Part shown: positions 9,893 through 20,773 of the stretch, piece after piece
Layout: the number at the start of each line of letters is the position of its first letter
Position numbering within the stretch: position 1 is the first letter of the stretch
Origin: Botryotinia globosa
Taxonomy: Eukaryota; Ascomycota; Leotiomycetes; Helotiales; Sclerotiniaceae
Assembly (NCBI GenBank): GCA_014898425.1
Contig: RCSZ01000007.1
Coordinates: 1,922,001 to 1,986,000, forward strand
Length of the DNA stretch: 64,000 bases
Direction of reading: 5' to 3'
Program-made: the position numbers and the translations under genes
The notes under the pieces: model-generated
Seen by the model: only the letters and a program-made list of their open reading frames with translations
Databases searched by the model: none
Told to the model about the DNA's origin: nothing

Positions 9893-12800
9893 GACAAGGA
9901 AGAATACATCAAGATAATTCGAAATGGAAAGCATACGAACGACCCGACAATGACCAATCATAATTTCATCAATCACTCAATTCATAAATCCATTCAGATA
10001 CACCAATTTCGATATCGATCCTTCCTTTTACAAAAATCACGTACATCACCATACAGAGGGAGAGAGGGAGGTAGCAGACCAGAATAAAGGGCGTTATTAA
10101 CGGGGCGCATTGGGGAAATCATTCACTTTTCAGCCTTCTTCGACATTATTCCCAGAAATTCCAATGTTTCTTCTCGAACCTTTCCGTTATAGGCCTGCTT
10201 TTTTTTTCTTTACGAGGACACCAGAAGAAGCATTAGCATATTTCACCAATTGGAGGTACATTTTCATCATCGACAGGGCACGATAGCAAGCTGGTTACTC
10301 TCGATTCGATTGTATCTACGACGTGTATCTTGAGGCGTGCGATTGTTTGAGACTTTTCTTGATGAAAATGAAAGGCAGGATAAAGTCATTAAGAAGGAAG
10401 ATGAAGAAGTGAAATGGGGAAATGGGAAAAGAAGCATGTAATAATTTTTTTTCGTTTCTGTTCGTAGTAGTTACACCTTTTTTCCCCCAGGACTACCAAC
10501 AAGCATAGTATGCACCTTCATATGGACTTCTTTGTGTATAGGATTATTTCAATGGAAAGTCATTGATTGGGATGGTATTGTTTTTTATACGAATGAAGAG
10601 ACTTTTGTTTTTAATGCATTTTTGAGATATTATATTGTGTGTGGCATTTATCCACCTTCACATCTGATGACTTTTGAATGAGAATGAGTGAGTGAGGATT
10701 ATGTTAAGTGAATTATATACGTACATGTGTACCAGTATATAGCTGTTTATTTGCTATTATCTAATGTTTTGAGATTTGAGATTTTATATTGATCTTTAAT
10801 ATCTACCTACCATGGGTAATATCTAACATCTAACATCTAATAGTTATTAGTCGAGACTTGAAACCCTCTGAGTGAATTTGATATCATCCCGGTAGTTAGC
10901 TAGGTAGTTATAATCAATATATAAGACTTCTTAAAGACTGGCCTCCACTGAGAAATTCGTGTAACCTATCTACCTACCTACCTACCTACTTACTTACTTA
11001 TTAGGTGTCTTTCTAAGGAAGGGGAGGGGGAAGGTAGGTGTGTAGGTGTGTAGGTGTGTAGGTGTGTAGGTGTGGGCTTGGGGAGGGATTGAGATGGGAT
11101 TGAGATGGGATTGAGATTGAGATGGGATTGAGTATTTGATGTATTACTGGGGAATAGGTGTATTATGGAATGAGTGTATTATGGAATGGATGGGGGTGGA
11201 ATTGGTAAGTGAATGGCGTAATTTCGTGGCTAATTTATTTATTTATTTATTTATTTGGATTTATTTATTTGGATTTATGGGTTTGGATTTGAAGTTTGGA
11301 GTTTGGGGGTTTGGTTTGAGGGTTGTTTTATGTTGTTTTATATTATTTATGTTATGTTGTTTAGGTATGGATAGGTGTACGGAGTATGTTTTGGGTAAGG
11401 AGGTGGGTAAGTTGAAGGTGGATATTTGGGAGGTGTATAGGTAGATAGGTAGATAGGTAGGTGTATTTTAGACTATTTCAATAGAATAGAATGATATGGA
11501 TTTGATTTATTGGGAGATGGGAGATGGGAGATGGGAGATGGGGGTTTTGGTCTGGTCTGGTCTGATCTGGTCTGAGTTTATCTGGTCTGGTCATGTCTGG
11601 TCTTTAGCTGAAAGGAAGGAAAGGAAAGGAACTTGAATAGATGAATGAATAACAGAATAACAGAAGCTGTCTGTGAATTTACTTGCTCTATGTGCCTAAG
11701 AGCTAAGTTAGAGATTCTTATGTTGATCTTGTCATAAATGTACTGGTAGATAGATAGATAGGTAGACTATTGATTCGCTTCTTTTTGTTAGTCTACTCCG
11801 CAGGTGATAGGTGATAGGTAATGGTTTGTGAGTGATGGGTGATGCACTGATAGTCTACCGAAGGAGAGAAACTAGGTACTAGGTAGGTAGTTGGGTATTT
11901 GACAGTTGATGGATTTGATGGATTTGATGGAGTGATGGAGTGATGGGTTGGAGGTTTGTTTGATGGGATGGGATGTATGTGGTGCATGTAGTGTGATTAG
12001 GACATGAGATCTTCAGAGCAAGTATATATATATATACACATACATACATGACACTTGGATGACATTTGGTGAGGAGGTCCACGGTAGCTGAAGAAAGTAA
12101 GCTAGGTACCTCGTTACTAGATAGATATCTAGATTCTAGAGATGTCTGTCTGTGTGTCTTCTTTTCTTCTGTTTCTTTTTTCCCTGTGACTTGTAATTGC
12201 TTGTAAGTTGTTGAGTGTTTAGATATTAGATATCTACTAGGTACTCGTGATTCTTTCTAGAGAGAGAGGGAGAAATGGATGAGATGAGGAGGATTCTTAG
12301 CTTAGCAAATCTTAAATCTTAAAGTACCTGGGTTTGTATGTATATACGTATATAATCATCCATCTCACAATTCTCATCCCACTCTCTGCACAAACTTAAA
12401 AACAAAAGTATATACAGTAGTTCTAGATATATATGGATAAAGTATATTTGTACCAGTATACTCCATACAAATCAACACAATAAAGTCAGTAATCCCCCAT
12501 CCCAAGTAAATAAAATGATCCCAATCCACTCTGGAGTCTGCACCTGCATCTATCTGCACCCACCTAGGTACCTACAGAGCACATGCATCCCATCCATCTA
12601 TCTGTTCTGCATGACCCATTTCTATCCTGTTTCTGATTATGATTTTTGTTTCTTGTTCCTGTTTCTCCTCGCTTTTTTTGCTTCTTCTCCTGGTGAACCC
12701 AGCTGGCTCTTGCGTGTGTGCGTGCGTGCGTGCGTGCGTCAAATGGGAGCTTGAGCCATGTTGGTATTGGTAGGTGGGTAGGTAGTTATTGGCGAATCCT

Positions 12801-13576
12801 TACCTGGGTTGGTAGTATTTGCGTAGATTGGTATGGTGGAGGGTAAGTGGGTGGGTTTCTGGAGAGGCTAGTACGGTACGGTACCTACTTATTATCCTTG
12901 CGTGTATGCCTTGGTTCTGGGAGTTTGAAATCTAATGTATGATTGATAGCTATGAAGATTCAAGAGGTAATAGAGTGGGTACTGGGTGCTGGGTGCTGGG
13001 TGCTGGGTATTGGATTGGATTGGATTGTGTAACGATTATGTGTGGAATAAAAGATGTTGGATTGGAATGGTGCCAAGGGCCGAGATATTGGTCCTGGCTT
13101 ACCTAATCTAAGCTAAGCTAATTTAGTATACACACGTGATAAAAGTGCAACAGATTGGGTATTGAACTAGGTAGATGAGTCTAGCACAGACGTCTTCGCC
13201 GAGGTGGGAAACTAAATGGGGATGGAAGGGATGGGATTGATGGGATTGAGATGGGATGGGGGAGAATAGCTAGATAGTGATAGTGGTAGTGGTAGTGGTA
13301 GTAGTGATAGTAGTAGTGGATTTATAAATTGTAGTAGGTATATATATATATCCATGTAATTAATCACAGAGAAGTGTAAATCTGAATTTATGAATTAGAT
13401 TTGAATGAACAAACTAATAAACAACTTGAACATTATTAAATCGAATCATCGATCGAGCACCGGCAATCAAGCAAATCAATCAATCAATCAATCAAGGCAA
13501 GGTAATTCAAATTAACCGGGGAAGACGGGCTACAGAAGAAGAAGAAAAAGTTAAAACGATACCGGTCTGGTAGATA
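9893..13576. other. Long gene-free spacer rich in microsatellites
   Basis: The first 600 bases are probably the 3' untranslated and terminator region of the G-gamma gene. After that no frame looks like a real protein. Simple repeats are dense: CTAC/TTAC tetramers (10970-11001), GTGTAGGT (11035-11078), GGGATTGAGAT (11090-11135), TTATTTA (11234-11275), GGAGATG (11512-11542), GTCTG (11550-11600), a GTGC run (12716-12738), GGGTGCT (12980-13010) and AGTGGT (13280-13320). Their variety suggests unconstrained DNA. Confidence 0.6.
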
Positions 13577-14392
13577 AGTCGACCACCCTACTTTCGGGCC
13601 ACCCCTCTTTCGGGCCACCCTTTTACACCAAAAATCACTTTTTTGGCCTATTAATATCTCTATCAATATTGAATATAATTTGATAAAAATTTAGATTTAT
13701 ATAATTTAAGTTATTCTAAGCTTATATTAAAAAATTTAGAATTTTAGGATTTTTTTGTATCGATTTTTAGAGCTTCAAAATATCGATTTTTAATTTACAT
13801 ATAAATCATATACAAATTTAAAATTTTATAAAATCTTTAATAACTTTTTAATAATAATTATTAAAAGAAAATTATATATTTTTTTGAAAAATTCAAATCT
13901 GAATCTATATAGAAATTCAAAAAAAAAATCAAAAAAATGAATAAATATAGAGATATAGTATATAGTAAGTTAAGAGTAGTATAAATAATCCCTGTAATTT
14001 TGAGGGTACTCTTTTAAATATTTATTTATAAGAAATTTTTCATTTTTTTAAGGTTTTTTAGATTCAATTTTTTATAAATTTATAATAAAAATTTATAATT
14101 TATTTTTAACTATTTTTCCTTAAAAGTTATTATAGATTTTATGAAATTTTAGATTTGTATATAATTTGTATGTGATTAAAAATCGATATTTCGAAGCTTT
14201 AGAAATCGATCCAGAAAAATCCTAAAAATCTAAAAATTTCAAAACAGATTTAAAATGATTTGAATTATATAGGTTTAAATTTTTATTAAATTATATTCAA
14301 TATTGATAGAGATATTAATAGATTAAAAAAGTGATTTTTGGTGTAAAAGGGTGGCCCGAAACAGGGGTGGCCCGAAAGTAGGGTGGTTGACT
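13577..14392. mobile_element. 816-bp foldback (MITE-like) element with TA-flanked inverted repeats
   Basis: The outer roughly 115 bases at each end are near-perfect inverted copies, starting AGTC(G/A)ACCACCCTACTT, with about six mismatches, mostly transitions. The inverted similarity continues less perfectly almost to the centre (near 13985), so the element is one long imperfect palindrome with arms of about 400 bases. Each end is flanked by TA (13575-13576 and 14393-14394), as expected for a Tc1/mariner-type target duplication. CTTTCGGGCCACCC occurs twice at the start of the left arm, with near copies in the right arm. The interior is extremely AT-rich and encodes nothing. No transposase is in the window. 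It ends about 260 bases before the chosen start of the next gene. Confidence 0.88.
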
Positions 14393-14651
14393 TAATTACA
14401 TGGGTAACTTTTCGCACAATGTAGGTATTTATTACTTTGATAAATGTGGAAAGTTATACAGTACACTGCTTTTATTCACTCGGTACTCGTACAAAGTATA
14501 TATATTTATTTATGAATCGCGATTCGGATTAGAAATCAAAGTAGGATTAGGACTAGGATTACGAAGATCGACTGAGATTTTATACGGAGTCGTAACTGTA
14601 TACTTGGTGGAAAATTGGATTCATGTATCGAATTTGAATAAGATTGATAAT

Positions 14652-16537
14652 ATGGATAAAATCAATAAAGTGAAGTTTGTCACAGGGGAAGCAGCAGAGG
14701 AAAAGAGACAGAAGGGGAATGGAGATGAGAATGAGAAGGGGATGAGTCAAGTGCATGGGATTAAACTTCCTCGGGTGTCGATTCAGTTTTGCACGCAGTG
14801 TAAATGGATGTTGAGGGCAGCTTATGTATGTGGATTTTTCGTTTGTTTGTCTTTCTGTTTATTTGTTTGTTTTGTTTTTTTGGGAGTGGTTTTTGGGGAA
14901 GGGGAGAAGGGTTTGTGTGTTTTGCTGAGGCTTGTTTGTTTTCCGTGGCCGTTTGGAGATGGGGGATAGGGTATGTATGGTTGAGTGTGCCTGTTGTATG
15001 GAGAGATGGGTGGTTGGATGATACTGCTGGTTGTGGGGTCTCAAGCAAGTGCAGTTGGACGTACATAGGCATCTGAGTAGATGTTGAGAGAGAAAGGAGT
15101 AGAAATTTTGTTGATGGGAAGGAAATGTTCAACCATCCAGTGATCATCTTCCCCGATACTGTATTTCTGCTGTGGAAGATATCATGAAGTGATGTAATAT
15201 TATGGAAGGAGAAAGACGACTAGATAGTCTTTACTATCGTTTAATCGGGACTTTCATCCTGGCAGTGCCTTGATGCATCGATGGGATATGGAATAAGTAA
15301 TTCTCATCTGTCTATGGAGATAGAAAGGGCAAGCATGTTAGTGACATCGGATTCCCGTCTATCCGATGTAATTGTATGATATAAAGTCATTCTTGCTATT
15401 ATCTTGGACCATTCAATTGCGGACTCAAAATTAGGTGCTGAGATATATAAGGCCTTTCGATTTGGTAGTCACATGCACTGGCCCTAATCTGCATTCCATT
15501 CTCTATAAGTGAGAGTTGGAGGAGGTCCTTCGTACTCTTACTCCTGTCTTTTTCAACATGTCATTAATCTCACCATTTATCTCTCTCCTCTCGTTCTCAT
15601 TGCTTCCCAAACCTCTAATAGCACACTTCTAATCTAACAACCCCTGAATAGTTCGCACAAGAACTCCTCTCAACCTTCGGAACAGATATCGGAGAAGTCG
15701 CCCTTCAACCTAGTACCGGTGGTACATTCATTGTTGAATTGTTCACAGACGGGAACGCGAGTCAGAATGCTACTAGTCATGTAGAAGGAGATGCTGAAGA
15801 GAACGTGGGTGAAGTAAAGGAAATTAAGATATTGAAACATACTCTTTGGGATCGGAAGAGCGAGGGGGGATTTCCTGGTTTGTACTCCTTTTTCGTTTTT
15901 GTCTTTTGACTGCTCGAGAGATATTGAATTGAGGGTGAGTTTGGATACTGAGAGAGATTGGAATTTTTGAACGCGATCTTTGGTGATTCTGAGAATCCAC
16001 GACTGGGCAAGAAAGGTTACTAATTACAACACAAAATCAGAAACAAAAGAATTGAAAAAGAGACTCAGGAACATCATTGATCCGTCAAGAGATCTGGGTC
16101 ATGTTGATGGAAAGAAATGTAAGTCTTCTACCTCAGCTTTCTATACCATTATTTCTCTCTTATTTCTCCGTCTTCGCTTCCATTTGGCCATATCCCCAAC
16201 AAGACTAACAGTCCCAGCAACAACAACAGCCACTGCTTCTGCCTCTAACTCAGCACCTAACAACCAACTCCAATCTTCAGCACAGAAAGATTCCGCACCA
16301 ACAGCTCTCAAAGCATCTACCTCAACCCCAGTTGACACCATATCTCAACCCTCAGCTTCCAGCCCCGTCTCTGCTTCCCAGCTGATTGAACCGAGGCCAG
16401 AAGGGGTGAAGGAGAAGAAGCAAGAAGAAGAGAAAGTAATTCTAAACGAGAGAGGTAAAATTGTAATCACGGGGTTGGAAGGAGAGGGAGGATTTGGGGT
16501 ATGTAGACCTGGAGATGAGGAGTGTGGTGGATTTTAA
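14652..16537 (+). CDS. SelT/SelW/SelH (Rdx) family thioredoxin-like protein
   Basis: Exons read as 14652-14825, 15652-15877, 16041-16118 and 16218-16537, giving 265 residues. Exon 1 ends with the redox motif CTQCKWMLRAAY, exon 2 starts FAQELLSTFG and continues IGEVALQPSTGGTF and WDRKSEGGFP, and exon 3 gives ETKELKKRLRNIIDPSRDLGHVD. Together this is the complete fungal Rdx core, a thioredoxin-like fold with a Cys-x-x-Cys pair in place of selenocysteine; its redox partner is unknown. The C-terminal exon is a Ser/Thr/Ala-rich linker ending in a conserved-looking cysteine tail (VCRPGDEECGGF). Intron 1 is 826 nt (GTATGT...CTAAC...ATAG), very long for this genome; introns 2 and 3 are 163 and 99 nt. 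Intron 3 has no stop and keeps the frame, so retention would be silent. The start could also be 14742 (MSQVHGIKLP) or 14400; I chose 14652 without strong proof. Confidence 0.87.
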
Positions 16538-17565
16538 ATTTAGGGATTGGGAGAGAATTGAGAGGGATTATGATGCGGTTCATGCTGCAGAATACTCTGT
16601 TGGATTGGAATGGTTAGATAAAAGACCTATCTGGGCTTGCATCCTTGATATGAGATTTGACGGGACCGTATGCCAAGTTTACCAGAGCCTAGGAAATGAT
16701 TTCTAGGACATCTATCCCCAATGATCCATCAGATACTGAAATTTGATTGAAGTATGGAATTCTATGCCAATTCAAAGGACCTTCATGAGGTTCATCTACT
16801 CGATACATACACCACAAGGAATCTGAAAATGAATACATAATTCGGACATCTAATATTTATTATCACCTAAGATATTTGTTGAACGAACTTGACATGGATG
16901 AAAGGGTGTCGAATTCACAGATTCTACCTAGTCGAGGTCCATGTACAACCCTAGGAGATTGTTTGATGATTCGAAAGGCAAGAAGTCTTCTCAGAATAGT
17001 TGAATATGTTTTGTCTATGTGGTTTATTTTGGAGCGTGCCTTGATACTCGAGAGAATGAGGGGGCGAAGTCGAATATCGATCAAGTGAATGATACTCTTC
17101 AATTTCCTAGGATTATTGAAATTGAACAGCCAACTGCTCTTCATGTATAGGTGCAAATCAACACTCGAATAGTCGTATTGACCTTTGTGTCTTGGTGTAT
17201 TTATTTATCTTCAGTTTGTTTTGATACTCAACTCACCCCTCCTGCCTATTATGCCACCTCTCACCGCCAAATATTTCTTTCAAAGTCGGTTGTTGCCTTA
17301 AAACAACAAAGCTTTAACCATTTTTAGTTTAGCTTTCCGCACACGAATGAACTCTTGTATGAAATTATCGCTATCGTGAATTTGTTAACGAAACCTCAAC
17401 CCACTTCGATATCCATCAAGTCGGAGTACCTACCCAGCCCTGGACAATACTATCTGGCAGGAACCGCTTCGTTTTTTCTGTTTTCAAAGATAAATATATT
17501 ATCTTTGAAAATACTCAGCCGGATTATCGCAACACCCTACGAACACCCTTAGCGTGCTGCCCAGC
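16538..17565. other. Intergenic and eIF3a leader
   Basis: No gene recognised; a 97-codon minus-strand frame at 16863-17156 has no family features. The last 200 bases are the likely promoter and leader of the eIF3a gene. They include an imperfect palindrome AAAGATAAATATATTATCTTT near 17488-17508. Confidence 0.5.
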
Positions 17566-20500
17566 ATGCCTCCTCCACCTCATCAAAAACCCGAGAATGT
17601 CCTCAAGCGCGCCCATGAGTTGATGGGTGTCGGACAAGCTCAAGCAGCTTTGGTCTTACTTCACGAACATGTTACTTCGAAAAGATCGAGAAATGCCCCC
17701 ATTACCTCGTTAGAGCCTGTGATGCTCTTGTTGGTGGAACAATCCGTTGAACAAAAGAAGGGAAAACTCGCAAAGGACGCTTTATACCAATACAAGAATA
17801 TCAGTCAAAACACCAACATTGGCACAATCGAGGTAAGTGGTGGTAGTATTGATTACATGTGCGGTGCTAATGCATTTGGTTTAGCTCGTTCTTAAGAAGT
17901 TCATCGAGTTGGCCGAAGAGAAAGTAAAGACTGCGCAAGCAAAGGCCGACGAGGTTCAATCGTCATTAGATACAACCGCAGCAACCGCAAGTGTCGATGA
18001 TTTGGAAGCTACCGAAACCCCAGAGTCTATCCTCTTGTCAACAGTATCTGGCGAACAATCCAGAGATCGCACAGATCGCGCCATTGTTACACCATGGTTG
18101 AAGTTTTTGTGGGAGACATACAGAACTGTTCTCGATATCCTCCGAAACAATGCCAGATTGGAAATCATGTACCAAAGCACTGCTATGCAAGCATTCGAGT
18201 TCTGCCAAAAGTACACCAGAAAGACCGAGTTCCGTCGATTGTGCGAATTGCTCAGAAACCATGTTCAAACTGCTGCAAAGTACTCTGCTCAAATGCATGC
18301 CATCAACCTTAACGACCCTGACACCCTTCAACGTCATCTCGAGACCCGCTTTCAACAATTGAATGTGGCAGTTGAGCTTGAGTTGTGGCAAGAGGCTTTC
18401 AGAAGTGTTGAGGATATTCACACCTTGCTCAGCCTTAGCAAGAGACCACCTAAGAATGTTATGATGGCCAACTACTATGAGAAGTTGACCAGAATCTTCT
18501 TGGTTGGCGAGAACTATCTCTTCCATGCTGCTGCATGGTCAAGATACTATAACCTTCTCCGTCAATCCGCTCAGATGGTTGCAGCCGGTCAAAGCAAGAA
18601 GTCGGATAACCCAGCAACCTCTGAGGCTGACCTCTCCAAGGCTGCTTCGTTCGTTCTCTTGTCTGCCCTCGCCATCCCTGTGATCAGCACATCCAGATCT
18701 CGTGGTGCTTTGGTTGACATTGATGAGCAAAAGAAGAACAAGAACTCTCGTCTTACTCATCTTCTTGGTATGGCTCAAGCTCCTACTCGTGCCGTTCTTT
18801 TCAAGGACGCCATGAGCAAGGGTCTTCTCAAGCGTGCCCGTCCTGAGATTCGTGAACTTTACAACATTCTCGAAGTTGACTTTCATCCTCTTTCAATTTG
18901 CCAGAAGATCTCGCCAATTCTGTCTCAAATTGGCGCTGATGCCGAGATGGAGAAATATGTTCTTCCTCTTCAACAAGTCATCTTGACCAGACTCTTCCAA
19001 CAACTTTCTCAAGTCTACGAGACTGTTGATCTTAACTTCGTCGAGAACCTCGCCAAATTCCCAGAGCCATTCCAAGTCTCTAGAGAAACAATTGAGAAGT
19101 TCATCATGAACGGTAACAAGAAGGGTGATCTCGCTATCAGAATGGATCACGCTACTGGTGTTCTTAGCTTCGACACTGATGTTTTCTCATCTACCAAGGC
19201 AATCCACGCTGGATCTGGAGCAGGATCTGCTGAGTCCGAAACTGCCTCTGTTCAAAGACTCCAAAACACCCCTTCCGAAATTGTACGAACTCAACTTACA
19301 CGTCTTTCCAAGGCTTTGTATATCACTGCTCAATATGTTGATCCTACCTTCAATGAAGCAAGAATCAAGGCTCGTGATGAAGCATACGCAAGAGCCAAGG
19401 CTGGTGCAGATGAAGAGCACAAGGAGACCTTGAAGCGCAAAGAAACCATCCAAAGGAGAAAGGAGGAAGCATCCGAAATTCAATCTCGCAAAGAGAAGGA
19501 AGAAGCCACAAGAAAACGCATCAAGGCTGCACAACTCCAAGAAGCTGAGGACAAGCGTCTTCAAGCCGAACAAAAGAAGCGTGAGGATGATCGTATCAAG
19601 GCCGAATTGGAGCGTGTCAGAAAGGCAGAACTTCAAAAGCAAATTGATGACCTCAAGATTGGCAACAAGGCTCTTGACATCGATCTTGATGATTTGGACA
19701 ACCTTGACGGCAACAAACTTCGTGCCATGAAATTGGCTCAACTCGAGCGTGAGAAGAATGATACAAACGAAAAATTAAGAATTACTGGTAAACGTATTGA
19801 TCATCTCGAGAGAGCTTTCAGAAAGGAAGAAGCCAAGAAGTTGCCAGAAGACTATGAAGCACAAAGACAACGTGATTTGGCTGCTCATGAGAAGACTAAG
19901 GCTCAAACCTTGAAGGATGCTGAAGCCAAACACAAGGAAAACGTTGCTCTCAAGCACAGATTGGCAAGACTGGTTTCTCACTACGAGTCTTTCCGTGATG
20001 ATATTGCCGAACGCAGACACGAAGAGTTTGATAAACGTCGTCGTGATGCCGAGAAGGAACTTGAGAAACAAATTTCTCAACGTAGAAAGGAGTTCAAGGA
20101 ACGCAAGATTCGTGAGAAGAGAGAGCGTGAAGAGCAAGAGAGAAAGCTTCGGGAAGAAGAAGAACGTGCTCAAAGGGAGAAGGCTGAGAAGGACGAGAGA
20201 GAAGAGAAGAGAAAGGCTGAGTTCGCAGAGCTCAAGGCAATCCGTGAGAAGGAGAGACAAGAGGCCTTGGAGATGGCTGCGTTACAAGAGCGAAGAGCTG
20301 AGGAAGCTGCAAAGAGAAGAGCTGAAGAAAAGGCAAGAGGGCCTGTTCGTGGCGCTCCTATCGAAAGATCAGATTCAACTGGTGAAAGACGTGCTCCTCT
20401 TGCTCTCACTGGTGCTAAGTTGGGCTGGAGAGAAAAGGAGAGACTTCGTGCTGAAGGAAAGGAGGTTCCTTCCGATTCTGCACCTGCTGCCCCTCGCCCA

Positions 20501-20773
20501 GCACCATCTACCGAAAGAGCTCCTCGTCCAGCACCAACCCCAGAACGCACTGGATCATCAACTGGAGAGAGACGTGCACCTCTTGCTCTTGCCGGTGGTA
20601 AATCCACCTGGAGAGAAAGAGAAGCAGCCAAGGGAGCAGCTAGTGGTCCAAGTCCACCAAGCAGAAGCGAGGAAAAGAGTAGTGATGCTCCAGCTCCTGC
20701 CCCTACTCCTGCGCCTGCGCCCAAACCTGCTGCTGGTGGTAAATGGGTTCCTCCACATCTTCGCAAGGCGTAG
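17566..20773 (+). CDS. tif32: Translation initiation factor eIF3 subunit a
   Basis: Two exons, 17566-17832 and 17885-20773, with a 52-nt intron (GTAAGT...TTTAG) in phase 0, give 1051 residues, normal for filamentous fungi. The N-terminus [20 protein letters not shown] is the family signature. Residues about 330-520 form the PCI region ([18 protein letters not shown]...) that builds the eIF3 core. Residues about 580-905 are highly charged, Glu/Lys/Arg-rich coiled coil, the spectrin-like part that binds eIF3b and RNA. The tail repeats a basic cassette ([11 protein letters not shown]...WRE) twice and ends [10 protein letters not shown]. It is the largest scaffold subunit of cytoplasmic eIF3 and helps recruit the 43S complex to mRNA. 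Codon use is biased toward AAG, CTC and GTC-type codons compared with neighbouring genes, fitting high expression. The ATG at 17566 agrees with the family N-terminus. Confidence 0.97.

Noticed and set aside
16863..17156. 97-codon minus-strand frame
   Set aside because: No homology features, in the promoter region of eIF3a, and overlapped by an equally open plus-strand frame.
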